DNA of 42,671 nucleotides from HXMU1420-2 sp040830545 (GTDB lineage Bacteria > Pseudomonadota > Alphaproteobacteria > Rhodobacterales > Rhodobacteraceae). The notes below the pieces were generated by a model. The model saw only the letters and a list, made by a program, of their open reading frames with translations. It had not been told where the DNA came from and searched no databases. Positions 12,701-24,700 of the stretch are shown here, piece by piece. Every line of letters starts with the position of its first letter. Position 1 is the stretch's first letter. The translations under genes and the position numbers were made by a program. The stretch spans positions 1 through 42,671 of the forward strand of contig JBFOMB010000063.1 of assembly GCA_040830545.1 (NCBI GenBank), in the 5' to 3' direction.

Positions 12701-15700
12701 GTCAGAACCGTATCCGTACCGACGCCTCGGATCGTCACACCAGCGTCAGCAGCGGCAATCACGATGTCGCCTGCATGCGTTCCGGCGGCAATTTCGATCA
12801 CGTCACCCGCGCCGAAATTCTGCCCATTCAGGGCGGCCTGAGCCGCTGCCGCATTGGCCACAACGGTCACGTTTGTACCTGGGTTCGCCGCCAGTGGTGC
12901 ACCAATTAGTGTGCCCAGACCCTGCAACATCGGGCCAGCCGCCTCGCGACCACCGACCATGAAGCCGATCATCGGAACCGCCTGCGCCCCTGCGCTCACG
13001 GACAAGGACAGATCCTGCAACCGCTCGGCCTGTGTCCCGTCCGGGATGGCCAACAGCTCGGGTCCTGTTGCCAGAACAAAGCCTGATCCGTCAAAGCTGG
13101 CAAACCGCAGCCGTGTGGTTTGCGCCTGCGTGCCTTCGGTATCGAGTTCCTGCCAGGCCAGATGCACATCGGTGCCGTCGCTGGCCAGAACCGGGGTCGA
13201 CCGAACACCTTCGTCCGCACCAAGGTCGATGCCGCCCTGATCCACTGTAACCTCGGTCCATGCGCCCGGCGTTCCAAACGGATCGCTGATACGATAGGCG
13301 CGGACGGAATCCCGCAGAGAGTTCTGAGTTTCGACACCAACAGCGGCCACAAACAGGTTGCCGGAACCGTCAAACGCAACCGTCGGATCGACCAAAGGCC
13401 GATCCGCTATGCCATTCACGCCAGTCGATCCGGCGACCCCGCCAAAACCGCCACCGGGCGTGTAGGTCATGACCTTCACCCGCGCGGTTTCCGTCACGCC
13501 TTCAGCATAGGCAAAGGCCAGATCGGTGCCCTGGCTCGCGACATCAAATGCGCTGTCTCCGGTCAGGTTGAGCGTCGCCAACGGCACGGCAGCCACAAGC
13601 GTCGCGCCGCCGCCGCCCAGACCGGACCAGCTACCGCCCGACAGCTCGGTCCCGTGAATGCCGACGTCGGCACCAACGCTGCGGAACCACGCCACGTAGG
13701 CGTTGCCAGCACGATCCACCAGCTTCAGGTCGCGGGCACTGTTTGCCCCGCCAATGATCTCAATCGGACCGGCGCTTTCCCACTGGCCCAAACCTCCGTT
13801 GAACTGCATCACATGCACGCGGTCCTGAAGGCCGACGGTCTCCAGGAAGGCCAGCGTGAGATTGCCGTTCACCAGCGCCAATGTCGGTTCGGAATACGCG
13901 ATGGTTTCGCTCGGCGGCGAGGCGATCAGTGTTTCCAGCCCGGCGCCCAGCGGCGTCCAATTAGTGCCATCGAACCGCGCCACGCGAATGCCACCGCGAT
14001 CCCGTGGGTCCGCCCAGGCGGCATAGGTTTCCGTTGCGCTGACGGCCAGTACGGACACTGCGTTGCTGGCGAGGTTCGTGGCCGGGGCCAATTCCAGCCC
14101 CGACACGCCAGAGGTCAGAGTCCACCCGCCAGAGGCAACAGAAATGCCATCTGGCAGTGCGCCGGGAACCGGAGGCGTATCAGCCAGCGGATTCAGCACC
14201 GGATCAGCACCATCCGCGCCAAGGCCAGCGGTTTCGTCCGCCCCCAGATCTACCAGGTTCGAGCCACCTGCCCCGGCGTCTGCGCGGTCATCACCGGCCT
14301 CGCCAAAGATCAGGTCATTGCCCGCGCCGCCGAACATGTCGTCAGCCCCGTCGCCGCCAAAGATGCGGTCAACTTCGTCCTGAGCACCGCCCGCAGGCAG
14401 CGCTTGGGTGAAGCCATAGATCAGGTCATCGTCTTCCTCGCCGGACAGAATGTCGTTTCCAGCACCACCTTCGAGCGTGTCATCACCCGCCCCGCCGGAA
14501 ATCGCGTCACGCCCGTCACCGCCGCGCGCGATGTCGTTGCCACGACCCATCTGGATATAGTCGTTGCCAGTGCCGCCATCCGCTGTGTTCGCGGTTTCCT
14601 GCGCGCCGATGATGACGTCATCATCGCCGTCGCCGAACAACACGTTCGACCCGGCCACACCTTCCAGGCGGTCGTCCCCGTCACCACCGCTCAGGCTGTC
14701 CGCGCCGCGGCCGGCGACCAGATAGTCCTCATCCGCTTCACCAAGCAGCGTGTCATCGCCTTCGCCGCCGAACAGTTGGTCATCGCCACTGCCGCCTTCG
14801 ATGGAGTCGTCACCAGTGCGGCCATAGGCCGTGTCGTCCCCGGTGGACAGTTCGACAAAGTCATCGCCGCGCCCGGCATCGACCATGTCATTGCCGCTGC
14901 CCGCGTCGATGGAATCGTCCCCGGCGTAGCCAAAGATCGTGTCATCACCGCTGCCGCCCAGCAGCGAGTCCGGGTTTGTGGCCACAAGCAGGCTGTAATC
15001 GCCACCGTGGATTTCGTCATTGCCCGACCCGCCAGATGCAATCTGCTGGCCGCTGCCGCCGCCCAGGCGGAGCAAGTCATCGCCATCATTGCCCGAGACG
15101 GAGTCGTCCCCGTCCTGGCCCAGAATCAGGTCATCATTGTCGCCACCGATCCCCGTATCATCGCCGTCACCCAGTTCCAGCGTATCCGAACCTTCGCCGC
15201 CAAACGCGCTGTCATCACCTGCGCCTGCCAGGATGTTGTCGTCACCATCATCGCCGAAGATCGTGTCGTCGCCATCGCCTGCGTCGATGAAGTCCGCTTC
15301 GGTCCCGCCGCTGACCTGGTCACCGCCAGAGCCCGCATAGATTTCGTCCTCGCCTGCGCCGCCGATCAGCGTGTCTGCACCGGCATTCCCGAACAACACG
15401 TCAATGCCATCATTGCCCGAAATGGTGTCGTCGCCTTCGTCACCACGGATCGAGTCGTCGCCGTCGCCGCCGGTGATGAAGTCGTTCCCGGTGTCACCCT
15501 CAATTGTGTCTTCGTCATCGCCGCCGTGAATAACGTCGCCGTCCGCCTGACCCTGGATGAAGTCAGCCCCGCCTTCACCGAAGATCGTGTCGTTGCCGTC
15601 GTTGCCTTCGACGTTGTCGGCGCCGCCACCCGCGCGGATGGAGTCATCGCCGTCATTACCAAAGATCTGGTCGATCCCGGTGCCGCCGTAGATCGTGTCG

Positions 15701-18700
15701 TTCTCGCTGTCACCGAACAGCGTGTCGTTGCCCCCGTCACCAAACACGCGGTCCGTGCCCGCGTTGCCGCGCACAAGGTCCTGACCCGCGTTGCCATAGA
15801 CGTCATCGCTGCCTTCGCCACCGAAGACTTCGTCGTCGTTTTCCTGGCCATAGATTTCGTCATTGTCGATCCCGCCAAACGCAGTGTCGTCACCAGCGCC
15901 CAGTTTGATCGTATCGTTGCCTTCTTCACCGAAAACGAGGTCAGCGCCACTGCCCGTATCAATGTCGTCGTTCCCGGCGCGCCCGAACACGGTGTCGCTG
16001 CCCGAACCGGTTGTGATCGTATCGTTCTGCGTGCCGCCATCGACCTGGTCATTGCCAGACTCGGTATGCGCCTCGTCCGTGCCACTGCCTAGATTGACGA
16101 TGTCGATCCCTGCACCTGTACGGACATAATCGTTGCCCGAGCCGGAATTGACTGTGTCATCACCCTCTTGGGAAAAGATGTAGTCGCCGCCAAGACCCGA
16201 GTAGATGCGGTCGTCGCCTGCAATCCCGGGCTGACCGGTCAACAGGGCATCATAGTTCAAAGACGCCGGTAGGCTCGCGATCGAGAAGAAGCGGTTCGCC
16301 TCGGCCCGGTTCTGCGATGGGCGGCCTTCGAACAATTCCTGGCCGATGTTGTCACCTACGCTGTCGCCGATCACCAAATCCAGCCCGTCAACGCCGACGC
16401 TTGCGACCAGAATGCCAGCCGTCAGTGCCTCGGTCGCAACAGCAGGCGCACCCGAGGCATCGCCCGAAACGATGGTGTCGTTGTCACCGCCACCAACCGC
16501 AATATCACGCCCGCCCTGGGTCCAGATTTGGTCGTTACCGGCATCACCAAAGACCAGGTCGTCGCCACCGCCGGTCACAATGATGTCGTCGCCACCGCCC
16601 GCATAAACAACGTCGTTGCCCGCGCCGGTGAAAATGCGGTCGTTGGACTGGCCGCCACGGATTACGTCGTCGTTGTCCGACCCGATGATGAGGTCGTCAC
16701 CGCCGTCACCCGACAGTGTATCCGCGTCACTGCCAGCGGCCTGCAAACCTTGTGCCGTACCAAAGATGCGGTCATCGCCGCCGCGACCGGCAATCTCATC
16801 CGATCCCAATCCACCGGTGATTGTATCAGCGGCTTCGGTACCAAGGATCGTGTCGTTGCCCGACCCGCCATGGGCGGTCAGGGAAATCGGATCACCATTC
16901 TTGTTTGTCAGCAGACCGCCCGCATCCAACAGGTCATCGCCGTCCTGGAAATCACCGGTGATTGCGGTGATGTTCACATTATCTTCACGACCGAAAATCT
17001 GCGTAAACCCAAAGGCTTCGACCTTGATCAGGCCCGGGCCGATTGCGCCAACCGTGTATTCTTCGTTGATTTCACCCTGCGTGCCGCCACCGCGCAAATT
17101 GCGGTTTGCTTCGCTGCCGACATTCAGGACCAGCGTCTGCGTGCCGTCCCCGTTTTCTTCCAATCGCGCCAGTTCCGGGGCTGTGCCGATACAGCTGGGA
17201 ATGTTGAAGTCCAGCAGGCGCAGATTGACGATCGTTGCGCTGTCAGAATAGAACAGAATGCGCCACGTCACGCGCAGGAAGAAGTTCAGAGCCCCTTCGA
17301 TGTCGAAGATACACAGCGGGCCGCCCTGCAGGTTCTCCAGGATTTCGTCATAGCGGATAACGCCATCGCCGTGACCCGGCAGGCCGAAGTCTTCGCCGCC
17401 AAAGGTTTCCTGCACGCCATCGTTCAGGTCGAAATTGATTGTGGCGCGAAGGCCGCCTTCTGCCCCAACCGAGGCAACGCCCAAATTGACCTCAGCGCCT
17501 GCGAAAATCTCGCCATAGAACTGCGCTTCGGGGGTGTCTTCGCCGTTTTCGTTCAGGTCGTCGATATAGAAACCGGCAATCAGATCACCGAAATTGCCGG
17601 ACTCGAAATACCGACGCACACCTTCGGTATCGTAACCAAAGGTCAACTGCGCGGCGAGGCCGACGCCACCTCCAAACACGATGTTGATCGGTGGAGGTGT
17701 CCAGACTGGGCCGAGGGTTTGCCGGAACGTGAAGTCAACCCGCACGGGCGGTGTGGTGTATTCGATCAGCTTCACATTCTGGCCGAAGAACAGACCGAAC
17801 AGCATGGTCGGGTCTTCAATCAGCGGAAAGCTGAAGCCGCTTTCACGGTTGAACGAATTCTTTGCGTCGCGAAAGGCGCCTGCGCCCAGGTTCGACATAA
17901 AGCCGTCAAGCTCGGCCAGCGTGGATACCAGGAAGTTCGAAGTATCCAGGCTATTGTAGCGGGACGCGTCCAAACCGTTGCCCAGCCGGAAGTCGATGCC
18001 ATCCATGTTCAGTGAACCGAGGTACAGACCGCCATTCGTGGTGATACTGCGCGCAACATCCACGATGGTCAGGATGTCGTTCACGGCTTTGGCGTATTCA
18101 GCGATTTCCGCCGTGCCGCCAACCATGGCGGCCAGATCCAGTAGGTTCGTCGGTTCGCCAAAGATGTCCGAGAACACCGGCAGCGGTGTCAACAGAATAT
18201 CGAGAAGCGGCTTGATCGGTTCCAGTGCGTCCGCAATGGGGCCAAACACCGGCTCGATGAAGTTCGTCAGGAACTCGCCAAAACGCAGGGTGACATCATC
18301 AATGGAGAAGGTCGCGTTCGACCCGTTGCCCGACATGCCATCCGCGCCCGAGAAACTCCAGCTGGCGCGCAGGACCGCATCCAGCGTCGGGAAGTCGGAC
18401 ATGTTCAGATAGCCGCCATTGCCATCCGACTGGAAGGCAAAGCCCATGGCCACAATCATGTCGACGTTGGCTGTCAGGTCGTAGTCGAAGTTGATGCTGG
18501 TCAGCCCGTTGGCCGCCAGCGAGTCAAACGTGAGGCGTCCGTTGCTGCCACCCACGAGGTCCGCGGTCACCGTTCCCGACACACCGGTCGGTGTTTGACC
18601 CGGGGTCATCAGCAGTTCAAGGAAACCCAGTCGCCCGATGGCCTGGAAATCCTCACCCAGTTCCGCCGACAGGGTCGCGCGGAATTCCGGTGCCGCCGAT

Positions 18701-21700
18701 CCGCCATCCAGACCCACGTTGGACCGCAGATACAGCCCCTGCGTCCGGCTGATTCCGATGCCGAAATCAAACGCCCAACCGAGGCTCACATCAATGGTCG
18801 AGCTTTCCCGCGTGCTGAGACCGATGCCTGGCAGGCCCAGTTCGAACCCGATATTGGCCGAGGCCAGATCAACGTCCTGCCCCAGACGCATGATGATGTC
18901 GATATTGTCCAGCGTTGCGACATTGATGTTGCTGAGATCCGGGTTTTCCGCCTGCGTCCATTCAAAATTGGTTTCGTTAGCTTGGATGATCCCGTCGCCA
19001 TCAATATCGGCGGTAAAGACAATGACAATCTCATCGTCGAAATTACCATCGTTGTCAGTGTCACGCAGAGCGCCCGAGAACACGGTGCTGAGCGCGTTGT
19101 AGAGACCGGTGAACCCCGGATTCGTGTACCCGTTTGTCGCCGCCTGTATATTGTCGCGGAATTCAGCCACGAAATCCGCAGCGTCACCCAAGGAGTCCCC
19201 GACAATAGGCAGGTCGCGGTTGAACACCTGATTGTCCAACAGGTCTTCGAGCAGGCTCAGGATCAGGTCGATGGCCGACCCGATGTTGGAAAAGTTCCCG
19301 ATCAAATCGAAATTCGCGATCTCAGCCGCAAAATCCGGCACGTTGATCGAGAAATCGTCGGTTGGGTCTGTGCCCTCGTTGATTGGCTGGCCGTTCGCCA
19401 ATTTCGTCAGGAATTCACCAAGGTCCGGGATCGCGAGATCAATCGCACCCAAAGAGTTGCCTACAACAGGGAAGTCCACCGGCAGGTTCGCAACAGCCGT
19501 GATGTTGTGGGTGAAATCCAGCACATTGGTCAGGTTGTTACTGTTGCTCAGCAGCGATGTCAGTTCATAGCGGGACTGTGTGTCATCAATGCCAAAGGTC
19601 AGCGTGCCACGGTTTTCCGCAGCGGAATTGACCGGGTCGTATCCCGTAGCCCGACTGACCCGCACATCACCGCCACGCACGAACACGCCCAGCGGTCCGA
19701 CACTGGCATCAAAGTCGAGGTTGGTACCGCCGGCAAAAATACCCAGCGTCACCTCGGAATCGCTGTCCAGATAGACTTCGGGCGGATTACCGGCCGCGAT
19801 GTTGAACAACTCAACGTCAAATATCAGGTCAATATCGGCCAGCGCCGAAATCGCCAGATTCCCCCCGGCCCCAGCCGAGATGAAGTTGGACACATTCAAG
19901 CCGCCAAAATTCGGCAGACCCAGGTCGTCGATGTCCAGGTCGAACCCTTTGGTCGCGGTGAATTCCTTTTCGAAGTCGAAGCGGAAGGTCAGGCTTTCCG
20001 TGACCTCGTCAAAGCCAAGCGTCAGGTAATCGCCCGGCACCAGCCCCAAGGCGCTGCTGATCGCATCCTCAAGCACGCTTTCCAACGTAGCCAAGGCTGC
20101 GGATGGTGCATCCGCGTATTGCTGCGCCGCGTCGCGGAACCGTTCGACCAGATCAATCAATCCGCCCAGCGCATCACCCAGCAGCGGAATGTCCTGCCCC
20201 AGTTCGGAGTTTTCGAACAACTCCTCCAACAGCTGCGCCATTTCGAGTATGGCGTTTGCGATGTCCTCGGAACTCACATCACGGAAATCGCCCAGCTCCT
20301 CCAGGCTCGGCCCGTCTACGGTCCATGTATCCGGATCGAACATGTCGGGCATATTGACCGACAGGGTTTCAGTGCCTTCTAGGTTGAACAAGGTCGCCGC
20401 AGGCCCGCTGAGCGTAACCGGTGCGTTGAAGTTGCCAGACACGCTGCTGGTGAAATCGGCGCCGGTGAACAAGTCTTCGAACAGCGCGGGATTCTGCGGC
20501 AAATCAACAAGGAAATACCCGAAATCCGGTGACGGCGGCGACAACAGGTCCAATGAGATAGACCCATCAATATCAACCGTGCCGTTCTGCAGTTCGATAT
20601 CGACAATCCCGAACCGCGCCGCCGCGTCCACCGTGCCGTCAATGGCGAGGTTACCGGTGGCCAGAAGGTCATCGATATAGAAGCTATCGACAAGGTCAGA
20701 CACAGCGCCCTGACGGGCCGAAGCGGGCAGGACCTCCAACCGGCTGCCAAAACCCATTTGCGCTGCACCGCCTGAATCGGACGCGTCGGGTTCAATGACC
20801 AACCGGGTCGAGAACAGGTCGTTCAACGTGATCGAAATGAATCCGTTGTCGTCGGCCTGCGGAATGAAGCTGCCTGCATCATTGGCCAGACGCGTTGCAT
20901 TCAGATTGTTCAGCGCCAGCGCGATATCCAGCACCAGATCATCAACGGTAGTGTTGTCAGCAGTATCCGCAGCCGCAATCGTGATGACAGTTGGCGTCTG
21001 GAACGACGCGTCGATCACCAGAACCGCATCCTGCGTCAACTGGCCATTGGCCGGGGCCGGTATGTCACCGGTTACCGTCAGTGTGGGCGAGGCCGGTGTC
21101 TGCCCAAAGCCAAGGTTGAGCGTGGCAGGCCGGGTCGTCATACCCTGCGCGTCGATCTGTGCCGCTTCCTGATAGTATAGCGCCCCGCCCAGCGTGGAAT
21201 CATTGATCGTAAAGGTCAGACGAGCCCCACCGGGTCGATTGACCGAGCCGACCTGAATTGCAGTTGGCGACAGCGGTGTTCCCGGCGACCCGTCCTGATT
21301 GGTTCCACCAGACAGCAACGCGGTGGACACAGCCGCCTGCAGGTCACTCACCAAATCGCCGATGACGGTGTTGTCCTGCGTCTGTGCGGCGGCCAGATTG
21401 ACCTCGAATCTGCGCCCATCCCCAAGGATCAGGAAGAAATTCGCGTCCTGCCCGGCTGGGAACGCCAATGTCGGGACGCGCAGCGCCTCCATCACCACGC
21501 TGACACGGGTCAGATCAAAGCCAAAGCCGATGCGCAGTGACCCGTCCGCCTGAACCGTCAACGACCCGCTGCTGGACAGACCGGCAAGGCCATCAAAGCT
21601 CTCGGACACGTTGAACCCGGTGGTCAGGTCAGCAAACGTATGATCCAGCGTCAGAGCAAATTCCAGCCGCTCGCGCGACGCATTGTAGTCAGATGTAATA

Positions 21701-24700
21701 CTGCTGGGATCGATCCCCGCCGACGCACCCAGTTGCTGCACCAGATCTTCGAGTGAATCGAATGTGGCAAAGCCGTTGGCGTCGGTCAGGACCTGATTGA
21801 CCTGCTGTTCAAACGCAACACCCCAATCCAGTGCGTCACCGACGGTTGCGTCCGTGAAGGGCAGATCTGCCTCAAGGAAGTTTGCACCAGACAGGCTCGA
21901 CAGCCACGACGCAACCTGCTGCAGGTTCGCCAGGAACCCTTCGGCGGTCAGGCCGGAAAACTCGCTGGCCTCGTCCGCTAAGGTGCCTGTGAAGACATAC
22001 GTCACCGGCTCGCCCGAGAACGGGTTGCCTTGGCCGGTCACCAGCAGCGTACCACTGCCGATCCCGGACAGATTGGCGGTCATGATGAACGCGCCTGCGA
22101 CTTCTGCCTGCGTGACCTGGAGGTTCAATAGGCCGTCGGTGGAGGTGCCCAGAACCTCACCCAGGCTCAGCGGTGCCGGGGGAACTCCCGTTCCTTGGGC
22201 AACGCCGCCTTGCAGACCGGCGCGTATACGGAAATTGGAGTTACCTTCCAGATCCAGATCCAGAACGCCGACCTGAATGTCGCTGTTGAAGCTGGGATCG
22301 ACATCCGCCGCCAATGCAACATCGAACCCATCCAACCGCAGGAATACCGCCTGCTCGACGGGCAAGGTCGGGTCCAGGCGGACACCCAAGGTCACTTGCA
22401 GATCGACCGTCGTCGATCCGGAAATCCCGGCCTCGAGCGCCAGGCTTAGGTCGGTGTCACCGACCCCAATCGCCCCGCGTTCGTTCAGGAATGGGATGTC
22501 GATGGCCGTGTTCAGCTGCATCACGAACTGATCGGTGCCAGCTGTCAGGCCCAATTGCTCCGCCGCCTGTGTCGCCGCAGCCTGCACCAGACCCGAGTAC
22601 ATATTCGCCCGGTCCACAACGAAAGACCGCGCGCTGTCTGTCAGCGCCTCGATTTCATCTGCAACGAGGGCTGCGACGCCCTCCGCTGCTCCGGCTGGAT
22701 CATTCGCGAAAGACAGCAGCGCAGTGCCAAAGTCCGACAGCAAAGTTTCCAGCGTCAGCAGTTCGCGTAGCGACTTTTCCAGAACCGGGATGTTCGTGTC
22801 GAGCAGCGGGTTCTGACCCGCCGAGTTGGCAAATTGCGTCAACCACGGCTGCAACTGCGCCAACAGGGCGCGCGCGGTACCGTCCAATGTGCCCGATGTC
22901 AGCAGGTCAGCAGGGTTCGACGGCAGCAGATTGCCCAGCTGGGTCGTGTCCAGATTGATGCTGGGTGCCTGATTCAGGAAATCCAGTCGCTGTGCCACGG
23001 TGATCGGCACGGTTGTTGATCCGACACCACTGTCCGCCGCCAGATCGGCGGTAAGCTCTGCGCGCCCCTGCAATGCCGGGGCCTGGAAAATCCCCACCGG
23101 ATTGGCCAGGATTTCGGACAGCCGAGTGATACCATCATTGCCACTCGGGTCGCGCAAGAAGGTTGAGAAAGTTGCATCACCGGTTGGGTCCAGCAATCCT
23201 GTAGATGGATCGCGTCGCGCGATGTTCAAGTCCACATTGCGCGCTTCGATACGCAACGGGCCCAGCGCAGCGGCAGCTAGGAACGGGGTGGTTGTCAGCA
23301 GCTGGAACCCAACATCCAATGCAGTGTTCCCTGCACCTGTACGCAGATACACGCGATCTTCGGGGGAAAGCGTGTTGTCCAGGAACACACCCAACCGCAA
23401 CGTTGCATCAGTCGTTCCCGTAGCCTGCGCCTGACCGCCAAAGGACAGGCTGCCCAGACCACCACCGACGTCCTGATCAAAGGACACATCAACGGTTTCG
23501 TCGAATACGCCCGAAGTGCCGAGCCCGATTTCCAGCGCATCCGCGTTTGTCGCCACATCGATCAGGCTGAATTCCGGGATCGCCTGCAATGCGGCCAGCA
23601 GTTCGGCTGGGTCAGTGAAGGCCTGCAGCGTCGCCAGCGCGGCCTCGATCTCGTCCGCGAGGTTGGAGATATTTGCCAGCGTGTCGCCCACATAGGGGAT
23701 GTTGTCGACATATCCGTTTTCAACAAGGTTGCGCAGGATGTGCGGCAGTTCGGACAGCGCGTTTGTGACGTCTTGCGCACTCAGGTTTTTCCAGGCGTCG
23801 AGGTCGGCAAAGGTGCCAGCGTTCGTGGTGAACGCGTTGATGTCCGTCAGGTCCGACCAGCTCGCCGTCAGTGACCGAAGGATACCCAGTTCCGGCACTT
23901 CCAGCGGCAGGGTGATGTCAACCGTTCCGCCAATCTCTGCAAAGCTCTCAGGGTTCAGTACCGGCCCGGTGAGTTGCGCCAATGTAATCGTCTCGGACCC
24001 GCCGGATTGGCGCAAGCGCAAGGTCGCGGATGCGTTAGCCGACCCGCCGGTGATCGCCACGTCGAGGAAGCCGACCTTCGCGCTGGCATCAATTCCCGTC
24101 AGCGCGGTTGTGATCTGGATCGCCGGGGCAGCATCGCCCGCGCGCAAGAACATCGTTGGCGTTGGACCGCGCAAATCCACACCCAGCCCCAACTGCCCCG
24201 ACACACCGACATTTGCGGTGGCCACGCTGAATGTCGCCGCCATGTCGAGTGCGCCGCGTTCGCTCCACTGACCCGAAACCGATCCGGAGCGCGAACCAGA
24301 GAAGCCAAGGTCCAGCCAGATCGAGTCATTGACCCCATCACCGTCCAGATCACCCCGGTTCAATCCCAGATCGTCCAGATCAGCCGCCGCCAGAATCGCC
24401 GCGCGCAGCTCGTTCATGTCAGTGAACACGGGCAGACCGCCCAGTAGCCCGTCGATCAAACCGGCAGGGTCTGCGAGCGACACCAGACTGTCACCGAAGA
24501 CCGGCAGATCGCCCAAAAGGCTTCCGGTCGGGTTCAGCATGCCAATGAAATCGTCAATTCCGTCAAACAGGCTGGTGAAATCCCCGGCCGTCACATCGCC
24601 GAGGTCGGACAGCAGTTGCAGGTCGGTATCGACTGTTGGCGTGGACAGGTCACCAGTCCAGTCCAGCCCAATGGTCTCCACCCCGAAACCTGCATCCGCA

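Noticed and set aside
14240..16890. Tandem DNA repeats as a CRISPR or satellite array
   Set aside because: Period and sequence follow the coding of GGxGxD nonapeptides; units are degenerate and lack repeat-spacer structure.
10642..20382. Long plus-strand open frames opposite the giant gene (for example 10642-12909, 13120-16092, 16528-18015, 18595-20382)
   Set aside because: Their translations are low-complexity or Ala/Val/Arg-rich mirrors of the minus-strand repeats, while the minus frame gives clear RTX, beta-helix and linker motifs. High GC and biased codons keep the antisense frame open.
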